From CAYTZH01 sp964442285 (lineage in GTDB: Bacteria > Myxococcota_A > UBA9160 > JAFDET01): a stretch of 60,681 nt of DNA. The position numbers and the translations under genes are program-made. The notes beneath the pieces are model-generated. The model made no database searches. It was not told the DNA's origin and saw nothing but the letters and a program-made list of their open reading frames with translations. Positions 28,448-36,847 of this stretch are shown one piece after another. The stretch lies in assembly GCA_964442285.1 (NCBI GenBank), contig CAYTZH010000031.1, positions 1-60,681 of the forward strand, given 5' to 3'. Position 1 is the first letter of the stretch, and every line of letters begins with the position of its first letter.

Positions 28448-28453
28448 CATACT
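28448..28453 (+). promoter_or_regulatory. -10 element for a probably leaderless histidine-kinase mRNA
   Basis: CATACT (inside TCATACTGAT, near consensus TATAAT in a GC-rich setting) ends 8 nt before the GTG start of the globin kinase. No ribosome site precedes the start beyond a short CCAGG. Confidence 0.45.
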
Positions 28454-28461
28454 GATCCCAG

Positions 28462-29742
28462 GTGAAGGACCCTAAACGCGATCTGGACGAGCGGCTGGCC
28501 TTCCTGGACTGGAGCGAGGAGGATCGGCGGGCCCTCGCGGAGATGGCCCCGGTCTTCCAGAAGCATGCGGACCGGATCGTGGCGGCCTTCTACCGCCACC
28601 TGCTCTCCTTCGGGGCAACCCGCCAGCTGCTCCTGGACCCCGCGGTCAAGGACCGCCTGCTCCAGCAGCAGCGGTCCTACCTGGCCAGCCTGGCGGGGCC
28701 CCGGCTCGACGAGGGCTACCTGAAGGAGCGCAGACGCATCGGCGAGGTCCACGAGCGGATCGGCCTCGAGCCGCGCTTCTACCTGGGCTCCTATGCCCTC
28801 TACTTCTCGCTGCTGACCCCGCTGATCTGCGAGTTCCACGCGGGCGACCGCGGCCGGGCGGAGCACTGCGTCAGCGCGCTGGTGAAGCTGCTCTCGCTGG
28901 ACAGCCAGCTCGCGATCGACGCCTACATCGAGCGGCGCGAGGCCCAGCTCGCCTTCCTCAACGAGGAGCTCGCGGCGGCCGGCCGCGCCCTGGCGCGGGA
29001 GATGGAGGAGCAGAGCAGCGCCCTGCGCCAGACCCGTCAGCGGGCCCAGGCCGCGGAGGAGCTGGCGTCCGTGGGAATCCTGGCGGCGGGCCTGGCCCAC
29101 GAGATCGGGACCCCGATGGGGGTGATCCGCGGCCACGCCGAGATGCTCGCCTCCTCGGTCGGGGACCAGAAGGGCCGCTGGCGGCTCGCCACCATCGTGG
29201 AGCAGATCGATCGCATCTCCTCGATCATGCAGACCCTGCTCAACCTGGCCCGCCCCCACGAGACCGCCCGCACGCCACTCGAGATGAGTGCGGTGCTCGA
29301 GAGCACGCTGACGCTGCTCAGCGAGAAGTTCCGGCGCCGGAAGATCGACGTGGAGCGACACTTCTCCCGGGTGCCGTCGGTGCTCGGCGACGCCGAGAAG
29401 CTGCAGCAGGTATTCCTGAACCTGCTCCTGAATGCGGTGGACGCGATGCCGGGCGGCGGCCGCCTGGGCATCGCGATCGCCTGCGAAGGCGAGCGAAAGG
29501 TCGAGGTGCGGGTCACGGACTCCGGCGTGGGCATCCCGGCGGAGATCCTGCCCCGGGTCTTCGAGGCCTTCTACACCTCGAAGGAGGCGGGGTCCGGTCA
29601 CGGCCTCGGGCTCGTGGTGGCGCGCGCGATCGTCGCGGACCACGGCGGAACGATCGACGTGGAGAGCACCCCCGGACAGGGGACGACGTTCCGGATCCAG
29701 CTGCCGGCGGTCGCTCAGCCCCCGCCGACGCGCGAGCGGTAG
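28462..29742 (+). CDS. Globin-coupled sensor histidine kinase
   Basis: A 426-residue soluble sensor kinase. Residues about 10-155 are a globin-coupled-sensor (protoglobin-like) domain: WSEEDRRALAEMAPVFQKHADRIVAAFYRHLL, the proximal heme His97 in RRIGEVHERIGL, then FYLGSYALYFSLL. A coiled coil (165-200) leads to the H-box GLAHEIGTPMGVIRGH with phospho-His213, and a HATPase domain (FLNLLLNAVDAM, DSGVGIP, GHGLGLVVARAI). No membrane segment, so it should sense intracellular O2, NO or CO. The NtrC-type regulator at 30367 is the likely partner. Divergent from the di-iron operon and overlapping the CBS gene by 28 bp tail to tail. Confidence 0.9.
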   Translation: MKDPKRDLDERLAFLDWSEEDRRALAEMAPVFQKHADRIVAAFYRHLLSFGATRQLLLDPAVKDRLLQQQRSYLASLAGPRLDEGYLKERRRIGEVHERIGLEPRFYLGSYALYFSLLTPLICEFHAGDRGRAEHCVSALVKLLSLDSQLAIDAYIERREAQLAFLNEELAAAGRALAREMEEQSSALRQTRQRAQAAEELASVGILAAGLAHEIGTPMGVIRGHAEMLASSVGDQKGRWRLATIVEQIDRISSIMQTLLNLARPHETARTPLEMSAVLESTLTLLSEKFRRRKIDVERHFSRVPSVLGDAEKLQQVFLNLLLNAVDAMPGGGRLGIAIACEGERKVEVRVTDSGVGIPAEILPRVFEAFYTSKEAGSGHGLGLVVARAIVADHGGTIDVESTPGQGTTFRIQLPAVAQPPPTRER

Positions 29743-30161
29743 ACGGCGCGGAGCAGGTCGCTCTCGGTCAGGATGCCGATGAGCCGGGGCCCGGCCGGGC
29801 CGGACTCCACCACCGGCAGGAAGCCGATGCGGTGCCGCAGCATGAGCTCCGCCGCCCTTCGCGGCGGACACGAGGGCTCGACGGCCATGGGATCCGACCT
29901 CACGACCGACCCGATCGACTGATCCCGGAGCCGCGCCAGCGCCGGTCCCGGAAGCTCGGCGTCGCGCTGCTCGAGCAGGCGCTGCAGCAGGTCGCGGTTC
30001 GAGAGCAGGCCCACGAGGGTCCCGCCCCGAAGCACCGGCAGGTGCCGAACCCGGGCCAGGCTCATCAGCTGCTGCGCAGCGTGCTGCGACTCGCCCTCGT
30101 CGAGGCTGATGAAGTCGCGCCGCAGCAGGCCTTCCACGGATCGGTGCGAGCGGAGGTCCAT
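29715..30161 (-). CDS. Tandem CBS-domain protein
   Basis: A 148-residue CBS pair: SVEGLLRRDFISLDEGESQHAAQQLMSLARVRHLPVLRGGTLVGLLSNRDLL, then IGSVVRSDPMAVEPSCPPRRAAELMLRHRIGFLPVV and IGILTESDLLRAVY. It is sandwiched between the histidine kinase (tail-to-tail overlap) and the divergent response regulator, the second free-standing CBS pair of the window. It may tie the two-component system to adenylate energy charge; this is inference from position. Confidence 0.88.
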   Translation of the reverse strand: MDLRSHRSVEGLLRRDFISLDEGESQHAAQQLMSLARVRHLPVLRGGTLVGLLSNRDLLQRLLEQRDAELPGPALARLRDQSIGSVVRSDPMAVEPSCPPRRAAELMLRHRIGFLPVVESGPAGPRLIGILTESDLLRAVYRSRVGGG

Positions 30162-30267
30162 CGCTCCGAGTCTGTTGCAGGCACCATGCCGGGTGTTCCG
30201 AGCCTCACGGATGCCGGCCTCGCCGGCAGCCCCCGGCCGGCCCCCCGCCGGGATGTGGCATGAACGC

Positions 30268-30286
30268 ACATTTGGCGCCAATTTGT
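30268..30286. promoter_or_regulatory. TTGGCGCCAA palindrome upstream of the NtrC-type regulator
   Basis: A perfect 10-bp palindrome (30272-30281) within ACATTTGGCGCCAATTTGT, with AT-rich flanks, in the 205-bp gap between the divergent CBS and regulator genes. It lies about 55-70 bp upstream of the sigma-54-like promoter, where activator-binding sites usually sit. Confidence 0.45.
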
Positions 30287-30339
30287 CCCAGACAGACGCG
30301 ATGCCCGGGCCTGCCGCCGCAGCTGACGTCGGCGCGCGC

Positions 30340-30355
30340 TGGCATGGGTTCTGCT
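30340..30355 (+). promoter_or_regulatory. Sigma-54-like promoter before the NtrC-type regulator
   Basis: TGGCATGGGTTCTGCT matches TGGCAYG-N4-TTGCW with one change (C for the first T of the -12 box), the same deviation as at the di-iron promoter. Predicted start is about 30366, directly at the ATG codons (30367 and 30370), so the transcript would be leaderless or a promoter for autoregulation is misread. Confidence 0.5.
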
Positions 30356-30366
30356 CTACCCGAGGC

Positions 30367-31752
30367 ATGATGAGCGCTCGCCAATCCGTCCTGGTCGTGG
30401 ACGACGACGCCGCGATGCGGGACATGCTCGTATCCCTGCTCGAGGAGGAGGACCTGCGGGCCGAAGGCGCGGACGGCGCCGGCAAGGCCCTGGACCGCCT
30501 GCGCGACCAGGACTTCGATGCCGTGATCTCGGACATCCGCATGCCCGGGATGTCCGGGATCGACCTGGTGGGCGAGATCCGCAGCCTGCGCGGCGATACG
30601 CCGGTGATCCTGATGACCGCCTTCGGCAGCATGGACACCGCGGTCGGGGCCCTGCGGGCCGGGGCCTTCGACTACATCACCAAGCCCTTCAAGCGCGACG
30701 AGGTCCTGCTGACCCTCGAGCGCGCCCTGGAACGCCGCGCGCTGGAGGAGGAGAACCGCCGCCTGCGGCGCGCGGTGGACGAGACCACTTCCCTCGGCGG
30801 GCTGATCGGGACCAGCCCGGCCATGCGCGAGATCTTCGCCCTGATCCGCAAGATCGCTCACAGCCGCAGCAGCGTGCTCATCACCGGGGAGAGCGGCACG
30901 GGCAAGGAGGTGGTCGCCCGCACCATCCACTTCGCGGGCAATCCCGAGGCGCCCTTCGTCCCGGTGAACTGCACGGCGATCCCGGAGGGCCTGCTGGAGA
31001 GCGAGCTGTTCGGCCACGTCCGCGGCGCCTTCACCGGCGCCCACGCCTCCAAGCGGGGCCTGTTCGAGGCGGCCAACGGGGGCACGCTCTTCCTCGACGA
31101 GATCGGCGACATGGGGCCCGGCCTCCAGAGCAAGCTGCTGCGGGTGCTGCAGGACCAGGAGATCCGGCCCGTGGGCGGCACCCACGCGGTCCAGGTGCGC
31201 GTGCGCATCATCGCCGCCACCAACAAGGATCTGCGCGCGGAGATGGACGAGGCCCGCTTCCGGCGCGATCTGTTCTACCGCCTGAACGTGATCCCGATCC
31301 ACATCCCGCCGCTGCGGGAACGCAAGGAGGACATCCCCGCCCTGGCGGAGGCCCTGCTGCGCAAGCACTCGGGCGACCGCAAGGTGGTCCTGTCCGCGGC
31401 CGCGGTCGATCGCCTGCTACGCTGCCGGTTCGAGGGAAACGCCCGCGAGCTGGAGAACATGCTGGAGCGGGCGCTGGCGCTGACCGACGGCCCGGTGATC
31501 GGACCCGAGGACCTGCCCGAGCAGGAGGCCGGCGCGGAGACGGGCGCCCGGGGCGACACCCTGGCGCGAGCGGCCCTGGAGCGCCACATGACCCTGCGCG
31601 AGCTCGAAGACCTCTACATCGACGAGGTGCTCACCCTGACCGGGGGCAACAAGGTCCGCGCGGCGGAGATCCTGGGAATCAACCGCCGCACGCTCTACCG
31701 CCGGGGCGAACGACGCGAACGCGGCGAAACCAAGCAAGGAGAGTACGAGTGA
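30367..31752 (+). CDS. NtrC-family sigma-54-dependent response regulator
   Basis: A 461-residue activator. Receiver domain with Asp56 in VISDIRMPGMSG; AAA+ domain with Walker A GESGTGKE, the sigma-54-contacting GAFTGA loop (RGAFTGAHASKRG), Walker B GGTLFLDEIGD and the arginine-finger region FRRDLFYRLNVIP; C-terminal Fis-type HTH (GGNKVRAAEILGINRRTLYRR). It should activate sigma-54 promoters once phosphorylated, most likely by the nearby globin kinase. The frame is open upstream but conserved sequence begins at the tandem ATGs. Its stop overlaps the UspA start as GTGA. Confidence 0.93.
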   Translation: MMSARQSVLVVDDDAAMRDMLVSLLEEEDLRAEGADGAGKALDRLRDQDFDAVISDIRMPGMSGIDLVGEIRSLRGDTPVILMTAFGSMDTAVGALRAGAFDYITKPFKRDEVLLTLERALERRALEEENRRLRRAVDETTSLGGLIGTSPAMREIFALIRKIAHSRSSVLITGESGTGKEVVARTIHFAGNPEAPFVPVNCTAIPEGLLESELFGHVRGAFTGAHASKRGLFEAANGGTLFLDEIGDMGPGLQSKLLRVLQDQEIRPVGGTHAVQVRVRIIAATNKDLRAEMDEARFRRDLFYRLNVIPIHIPPLRERKEDIPALAEALLRKHSGDRKVVLSAAAVDRLLRCRFEGNARELENMLERALALTDGPVIGPEDLPEQEAGAETGARGDTLARAALERHMTLRELEDLYIDEVLTLTGGNKVRAAEILGINRRTLYRRGERRERGETKQGEYE

Positions 31753-32192
31753 AGATCCGGAACATTCTCGTCCCCGTGGACTTCTCGAAGCATTCGGAGA
31801 AGGCCTTGGAGACCGCCGTCGAGTTCGCGAAGGTCTTCGACGCCGATCTGCACCTGATCCACGCCTACAGCCTGCCCGTGGGCGTCGTGACGCCCTACGA
31901 CTACCAGATCCCGGCCAGCATCCTCGGCGAGATGCGCGAAGCGGCTACCAAGCGGATCGACGAGGCCGTGAAGAAGGTGGCGGGCCAGGGCGTGAAGGTC
32001 CACGGGCTGGTGACGGAGGGGCTGCCCACCCAGGCCATCGAAGAGGCCGCCGAGCAGATCAAGGCGGACCTGATCGTCATGGGAACCCGCGGTCTGACCG
32101 GTCTGAAGCACGTGGTGCTCGGGAGCGTGGCCGAGCGCACGATCCGCCACGCGCCGTGCGCGGTGCTGACCGTGCACCACAAGGACGCCTAG
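31749..32192 (+). CDS. Universal stress protein, UspA family
   Basis: A 147-residue Usp domain: IRNILVPVDFSKHSEKALETAVEFA at the N-terminus and the ATP-binding GTRGLTGLKHVVLGSVAERTIRHAPCAVLTV at the C-terminus (G-x2-G-x9-GS pattern present). It is an ATP-binding class Usp by these motifs. Translation is coupled to the response regulator by GTGA. Confidence 0.93.
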   Translation: MKIRNILVPVDFSKHSEKALETAVEFAKVFDADLHLIHAYSLPVGVVTPYDYQIPASILGEMREAATKRIDEAVKKVAGQGVKVHGLVTEGLPTQAIEEAAEQIKADLIVMGTRGLTGLKHVVLGSVAERTIRHAPCAVLTVHHKDA

Positions 32193-32201
32193 GAGGAAGC
32201 C

Positions 32202-32465
32202 ATGTCGGAATGGGGCGAGCGCATGAACGAAGAGGTCGAAGAGCTTCGCCGCCTGCGCGACGAGCTCCGGGTGCAGCTCCACCTCGCCAGGAGCGAGGCC
32301 AGGGAGCGCTGGGATCACCTGGAGAAGCAGTGGCACCAGCTCGAGGGCCGGCTCAAGGTGCTCGCCGAGGAGTCCCGGGAGTCCCTGGACGACATCGGCG
32401 ACGCCGCCGGCCTGCTCGTGGACGAGATCCGCAAGGGCTACCGCCACCTGCGCGACCTGCTCTGA
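32202..32465 (+). CDS. Small coiled-coil protein
   Basis: An 87-residue, highly charged, almost entirely helical protein with Leu heptads (EELRRLRDELRVQLHLARSE, LEKQWHQLEGRLKVLAEES). No family recognised. AGGAGG precedes the ATG. It lies between uspA and the DUF4404 gene with a TGATG overlap downstream, so it belongs to the same stress operon. Confidence 0.75.
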   Translation: MSEWGERMNEEVEELRRLRDELRVQLHLARSEARERWDHLEKQWHQLEGRLKVLAEESRESLDDIGDAAGLLVDEIRKGYRHLRDLL

Positions 32466-32728
32466 TGGCGCCGACCGCCGAGCTCCGCGCCACCCTGAGC
32501 GAGCTGCACGAGCAGCTCGCGTCCGCGGACGACCTCGACGCCGACGCGGTCGCGCTGCTGCGGTCGACGCTCGAGGAGATCCAGGAGGTGTTGGAGCGGT
32601 CCGGCGAGGAGGACACGTCGTTCTCCGACCGCCTGGAGGGCGCGGCCCAACACTTCGAGGAGACGCACCCCACCCTCGCCGCGACGGTCGGACGGGTGGT
32701 GGACCAGCTGGCAAAGCTGGGCATCTGA
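32465..32728 (+). CDS. DUF4404-family small protein
   Basis: An 87-residue acidic helical protein: LRATLSELHEQLASADDLDADAVALLRSTLEEIQ, then HFEETHPTLAATVGRVVDQLAKLGI, which fits DUF4404. The ATG shares its A with the upstream TGA. Function unknown; location after UspA and the coiled-coil protein suggests stress physiology. Confidence 0.75.
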   Translation: MAPTAELRATLSELHEQLASADDLDADAVALLRSTLEEIQEVLERSGEEDTSFSDRLEGAAQHFEETHPTLAATVGRVVDQLAKLGI

Positions 32729-32817
32729 GCTCGCGGGCCCGGGCGCATCGAGGGCGCCCGGCGCGCTGGCGAGTCTCCTCTGCAGGCGCGACAATGCGCC
32801 GCCGGGGGGATCCACAC

Positions 32818-33210
32818 ATGCGTCTCGTCGAAGCTGCTCGCATCCTCGGTCTCGGCCTTTCGCTCGTCGCCGGCGCCGCCTGCCAGAACACACCGCCCCT
32901 GGCGGCCAGCGACGGCGGCCCCGACGACCTGGAGCGCTGGAAGCTCGCCGTCCTGCGCGCCCGCACCCGCTCCGAGATCACCAGCCTCACCGGCTCCGTC
33001 CCGGAGTGCTCGCCGCTGGACGCGAGCCGTGAACGCTGTGTGTGGCAGGTCCAGCCGCGTGACGTCCAGCGGACGCGGGTCGGCGAGTTCGGGGAGATCG
33101 AGATGGAGTCCGCCCAGTCGGAGCACGTCCGGGTGGCCTGCGCGCTGCCGCTGGACGGCAGCCCGCGGGCCAAGGACTCCTGCACGACGGAGCTCGTGCC
33201 GCTGCGCTGA
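32818..33210 (+). CDS. Putative lipoprotein of unknown function
   Basis: A 130-residue protein with a lipoprotein signal (LGLGLSLVAGAAC, lipobox ending in Cys). The mature part has three further Cys and no recognised domain (DLERWKLAVLRARTRSEITSLTGSVPEC, CVWQVQPRD). An in-frame ATG 24 bp upstream would add eight residues before the signal; the 32818 ATG with GGGGGGA upstream is preferred. Convergent with the ECF sigma gene. Confidence 0.7.
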   Translation: MRLVEAARILGLGLSLVAGAACQNTPPLAASDGGPDDLERWKLAVLRARTRSEITSLTGSVPECSPLDASRERCVWQVQPRDVQRTRVGEFGEIEMESAQSEHVRVACALPLDGSPRAKDSCTTELVPLR

Positions 33211-33251
33211 GGGACCTTCGGCTTCGGGGCTCGGCCGATCCGCGCCGGTCG

Positions 33252-33833
33252 CTAGGACGTCCCGAGCTCGCGGGCCATCAGGGCCTTCACCTTCGCCAGG
33301 CTGGCCCGTACGGCGTGGCGGCTGCGCTCGGTGCGCTCGGCGATCTCGTGGATGGGGAGCTGCTCGAGGCAGCGCAGGGCCAGCACGTCCCGCTGCCAGC
33401 CCTGCACCTTCTCCAGGTGGTCGTCGACGGCCTCGATAGCGCGGGTCAGGACGAGCTGATGCTCGGGATCCAGGGCGTCGAGGCTCCCGGGCTCGAGCGA
33501 GTGCGGGTCGAGCACCTCGCGCCGCTCCCGGGTCTGACGCCGCCGGATGTGGCTGTGGACCGTGTTGCGGGCGATGCCGAGCACCCAGGCGGCGAAGGCG
33601 GCGCGGCCTTCGAACGAGGGCAAGGCCTGGATCAGGCTGAGGAAGGTCTCCTGGGTGAGATCCTCCGCGTCGAGGGGATCGCGGGTGCGAGACAGGGCGA
33701 ACTGGTAGACCCGCCGGAAGTAGCGCGCGTAGAGCGCCTCGAAGCCGGCGGCGCTGCCCTCCCGCACCGCCCGGGCGAGATCCTCGTCGGTCCACGCGGC
33801 TGCGAGCGGGCTCGCGGGGTCTGCTCGGTCCAT
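33252..33833 (-). CDS. ECF-type RNA polymerase sigma factor
   Basis: A 193-residue sigma-70-family factor with region 2 (FEALYARYFRRVYQFALSRTRDPLDAEDLTQETFLSLIQALPSFEGRAAFAAWVLGIARN) and region 4 (LALRCLEQLPIHEIAERTERSRHAVRASLAKVKALM). No anti-sigma gene follows on this strand; the only close neighbour is the convergent lipoprotein gene. The ATG at 33833 is preferred to in-frame upstream starts that add a basic tail. Confidence 0.88.
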   Translation of the reverse strand: MDRADPASPLAAAWTDEDLARAVREGSAAGFEALYARYFRRVYQFALSRTRDPLDAEDLTQETFLSLIQALPSFEGRAAFAAWVLGIARNTVHSHIRRRQTRERREVLDPHSLEPGSLDALDPEHQLVLTRAIEAVDDHLEKVQGWQRDVLALRCLEQLPIHEIAERTERSRHAVRASLAKVKALMARELGTS

Positions 33834-34005
33834 TGCGTCGTCCACCCTCCGCCGCCGTGTCGGGATCGTGGATTGGAGTGGGGCGAGACGCGCACATGTG
33901 TCCGCATGGAACGTGGAATTTCGGTGACGGTTGGGGAAAGGCCCTCGAGGCACCCACCCGAGGGGGGGTGACCCGGGGTCAGCTGGGCCGGGTCGGGGGC
34001 TCGGC

Positions 34006-34011
34006 TATGTT
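34006..34011 (+). promoter_or_regulatory. Putative -10 element for bcp
   Basis: TATGTT in the 229-bp gap between the divergent ECF sigma gene and bcp, about 52 bp before the bcp ATG. The same gap contains a perfect CACATGTG palindrome (33893-33900) and GGAAC (33908-33912), which resembles an ECF -35 box but has no obvious -10 partner. Confidence 0.3.
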
Positions 34012-34062
34012 GCTGGCCGGCCGGCGCATCCGGCGCCGGCCCGACCGTCGGAGGCAGTGGAG

Positions 34063-34533
34063 ATGGCCATCGAGGAGGGGAAGAAGGCACCCGCCTTCAC
34101 GCTGAAGGACGCCAAGGGCAAGAGCGTCTCGCTCAAGGACTTCGCGGGCAAGGATGTGGTCGTCTACTTCTACCCGAAGGACGACACGCCGGGCTGCACC
34201 AAGGAGGCCTGCGGCTTCCGCGACCTCTGGTCGGACCTGAAGAAGAAGGGCGTGGTGGTGCTGGGCGTCTCGCCGGACGGCGCGGAGTCCCACCAGGAGT
34301 TCGTGAAGAAGTACGAGCTGCCCTTCCCGCTCCTCTCGGACCCGGGCAAGAAGACGATGGAGAAGTACGGCGCCTGGGGCGAGAAGATGATGTACGGCAA
34401 GAAGACCACCGGTGTCATCCGCTCCACGGTCTGGGTCGGGCCGGACGGGAAGGTGGTCAAGCACTGGAAGCGGGTGGCCAAGGCCGCCGACCACCCGGCC
34501 AAGGTGCTGGAGGCGATCGAAGCCGGCGCCTGA
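34063..34533 (+). CDS. bcp: Thioredoxin-dependent peroxiredoxin, Bcp/PrxQ type
   Basis: A 156-residue peroxiredoxin that reduces hydroperoxides. Peroxidatic Cys45 and resolving Cys50 are in TPGCTKEACGFRD, five apart as in the two-Cys Bcp group; VYFYPKDDTPGC precedes. WVGPDGKV near the C-terminus is typical. Start chosen at the ATG after a GGAGGCAGTGGAG ribosome region. Confidence 0.94.
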   Translation: MAIEEGKKAPAFTLKDAKGKSVSLKDFAGKDVVVYFYPKDDTPGCTKEACGFRDLWSDLKKKGVVVLGVSPDGAESHQEFVKKYELPFPLLSDPGKKTMEKYGAWGEKMMYGKKTTGVIRSTVWVGPDGKVVKHWKRVAKAADHPAKVLEAIEAGA

Positions 34534-34605
34534 GCCGCAGCGGCGGGCCCGCTGGACCGCCGCCGCGGCCTCGCCAAAGCCGACGCTCTGGACGAAGCTC
34601 GGAGC

Positions 34606-36819
34606 GTGGCCGAGACGGCGACGCCGAGGGAGCTGGTCCTCGTCGGAGGTGGGCATGCCCACGTCCAGGTGATCCGGCGCTGGATGATGCGCCCGCTGCG
34701 CGACGTCCGCCTCAGCGTGATCCTCGACCGGCCCGAGGCCCTCTACTCGGGCATGGTGCCGGGCCTGGTGGCCGCCGCGTACCCCGCCCACGCCCTCGAG
34801 ATCGACGTCGTTCCCCTCGCCCGTCGGGCCGGCGCCCGGGTCGTCCTCGCCGCCGCCACCCGGGTCGACCCCGCCGCGCGCCGCATCGAGCTGGAGGGCC
34901 GGCCACCCCTTGCCTACGACGTGGCGAGTCTCGACGTCGGCTCCTCGGTGCATGGGCTGGACCTGCCCGGCGTCCGCGAGCACGCCGTCGCCACCCGCCC
35001 CATCGGCCGCTTCACCCGGCAGCTCGACGCGCGGCTGCGCGCGCTCGCCGCGGGCGGGCGCCGGCTCCGGATCGCCGTCGTGGGCGGCGGCGCCGCGGGC
35101 GTGGAGCTGGCCTGCGCCCTGCGCGCGCGCCTCGGGCCCGGGCCCGGCGTCTGCCTGGTGAGCGACGCCCCGGCGCTGCTGCCCGAGCGACCGGACCTGG
35201 GCGAGCGCGCCCGGCAGGCGCTCTCGCGTCTCGACATCGTGCTGTGTCTGGGCAGGCGGGTCGCTCGCGTGGAGAAGGACGCCCTCTGGCTGGAGGGAGG
35301 CGCCGACCCGATCGAGTGTCAGCTGGCGGTATGGGCGACCGGCGCGGCGGCGCCGGACCTGGTGCGGAACTCTCCGCTACCGCGGGACGAACGCGGCTTC
35401 GTGCGGGTCGGCGACTCGCTCGCGGTGACTGACTGCGAGGGCCTGTTCGCCGCGGGCGACTGCGCCTCGCTCGCCTCGTGGCCCGAGCTCCCCAAGGCCG
35501 GCGTCTACGCGGTTCGGGAGGGCCCCGTGCTCGACGCGAATCTGCGCTCGGCGCTGGCGGGACGTCCGCTGCGCGCCTACCGACCCCAGCGCGACTTCCT
35601 GGCGCTCCTGAACCTGGGCAACGGGCGCGCCCTGGGCGCGCGCTCGGGCCGGGTGTTCGAGGGCCGCTGGGTGTTCCGGCTGAAGGACCGGATCGACCGG
35701 CGCTTCATGCGTCGCTTCCAGGTGCTGGACGCCGCGGGCCGCCCCGCCCGCGGCTTCCCGCGGCCCGGCGCCATGGGCGACGAGCCGATGACCTGCGGCG
35801 GCTGTGCGGCGAAGCTGGGCGCCGAGGCGCTGGCCGCCGCCCTGGACCGGCTCGACCCGCCCCTTGCCGACGCCCGGGTCGTGCTCGGTCTCGACCCCCC
35901 GGACGACAGCGCCGCCCTGCGCCAGCCGGGAGGCGGCGTCCTGCTCGCCAGCATCGATGCCTTCCGCGCCTTCACCGACGATCCCTGGCTGGTCGGGCGG
36001 GTGGCGGCGGTGAACGCCGCCAGCGACGTCCTCGCCAAGGGCGGCCGCCCGCGGCACGCCCTGGCGCTGGTGGGCCTGCCCCCCCTCGACCCGCCCGCCG
36101 CCCGGGAGTGCCTCTTCCAGGTGATGGCGGGCATCCGCGCCGGGCTCGATCCGCTGGGCATCTCCCTGGTGGGGGGACACACCACGGCGACGGCGACGGG
36201 CGCCGACCTCTTCGTGGGCCTCACGATCACCGGCGAGCTGGAGGACGAGGCGCGGCTGCTGCGCCTCGACGGCGCCCGGCCCGGCGACGTCCTGGTGCTC
36301 AGCAAGCCCCTCGGCACGGGGGTCGTGCTGGCGGCCGACATGCAGGGCCGCGCCGCGGGACGCTGGGTGCGCGCGACCCACGCCTCCCTCTGCCGCAGCA
36401 ATGCGGGAGCGGCGGAGGTCGCGCGGCGCTTCGGCGCGACCGCCTGCACCGACGTGAGCGGCTTCGGCCTCGCCCTGCACCTCGACGCGCTGCTGCGCGC
36501 GAGTGGCGTGGGCGCGGAGCTCGAGCTGGAGGCGCTGCCGGCCCTGCCCGGCGCCGCCGAGCTGCTGGCCCAGGGCGTCCGCAGCACGTTCCACCCGCAG
36601 AACCAGCTCGACGCCTCGTCCCGCATCCAGGCGGATCCGGCCTGCGAGCCCGCCCTGCTCTACGATCCCCAGACGTCCGGCGGGCTCCTGTTCAGCCTGC
36701 CCGCCGAGCACGCGGGAGGCGCCCTGGACGCTCTGCGCGCGGGCGGCGACGCCCGCGCTGCCGCCGTGGGCCGGCTCGTGCCCGAGCCCGGCGGCCGGCG
36801 CCGACTCCGGGTGCGCTGA
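34606..36819 (+). CDS. selD: NAD(P)H-dehydrogenase-like/selenophosphate synthetase fusion
   Basis: A 737-residue fusion. Residues about 5-370 are a pyridine-nucleotide-disulphide-type oxidoreductase (LVLVGGGHAHVQVIRRW dinucleotide motif, VVGGGAAGVELACAL, GLFAAGDCASL). Residues about 390-737 are SelD: CGGCAAKLG with Cys397, Cys400 and Lys403 in the catalytic positions (Cys, not Sec), DDSAAL, and LVGGHTTATA. SelD makes selenophosphate for selenocysteine or selenouridine. This fusion type is known. No selA, selB or other Se gene is in the window. GTG start. Confidence 0.93.
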   Translation: MAETATPRELVLVGGGHAHVQVIRRWMMRPLRDVRLSVILDRPEALYSGMVPGLVAAAYPAHALEIDVVPLARRAGARVVLAAATRVDPAARRIELEGRPPLAYDVASLDVGSSVHGLDLPGVREHAVATRPIGRFTRQLDARLRALAAGGRRLRIAVVGGGAAGVELACALRARLGPGPGVCLVSDAPALLPERPDLGERARQALSRLDIVLCLGRRVARVEKDALWLEGGADPIECQLAVWATGAAAPDLVRNSPLPRDERGFVRVGDSLAVTDCEGLFAAGDCASLASWPELPKAGVYAVREGPVLDANLRSALAGRPLRAYRPQRDFLALLNLGNGRALGARSGRVFEGRWVFRLKDRIDRRFMRRFQVLDAAGRPARGFPRPGAMGDEPMTCGGCAAKLGAEALAAALDRLDPPLADARVVLGLDPPDDSAALRQPGGGVLLASIDAFRAFTDDPWLVGRVAAVNAASDVLAKGGRPRHALALVGLPPLDPPAARECLFQVMAGIRAGLDPLGISLVGGHTTATATGADLFVGLTITGELEDEARLLRLDGARPGDVLVLSKPLGTGVVLAADMQGRAAGRWVRATHASLCRSNAGAAEVARRFGATACTDVSGFGLALHLDALLRASGVGAELELEALPALPGAAELLAQGVRSTFHPQNQLDASSRIQADPACEPALLYDPQTSGGLLFSLPAEHAGGALDALRAGGDARAAAVGRLVPEPGGRRRLRVR

Positions 36820-36847
36820 GTCGGCGCCGCCGTTGGGCCAGACTCAG
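36816..36847. terminator. Bidirectional hairpin containing both stop codons
   Basis: CTGAGTC (36816-36822) and GACTCAG (36841-36847) are perfect 7-bp arms with an 18-nt loop. The selD TGA is in one arm and the stop of the convergent gene is in the other. It could act as a compact two-way terminator, though no T-run flanks it. Confidence 0.4.

Noticed and set aside
35794..35806. Selenocysteine in SelD
   Set aside because: The catalytic position is encoded by TGT (Cys400), not TGA, and I found no gene in the window clearly interrupted by an in-frame TGA.
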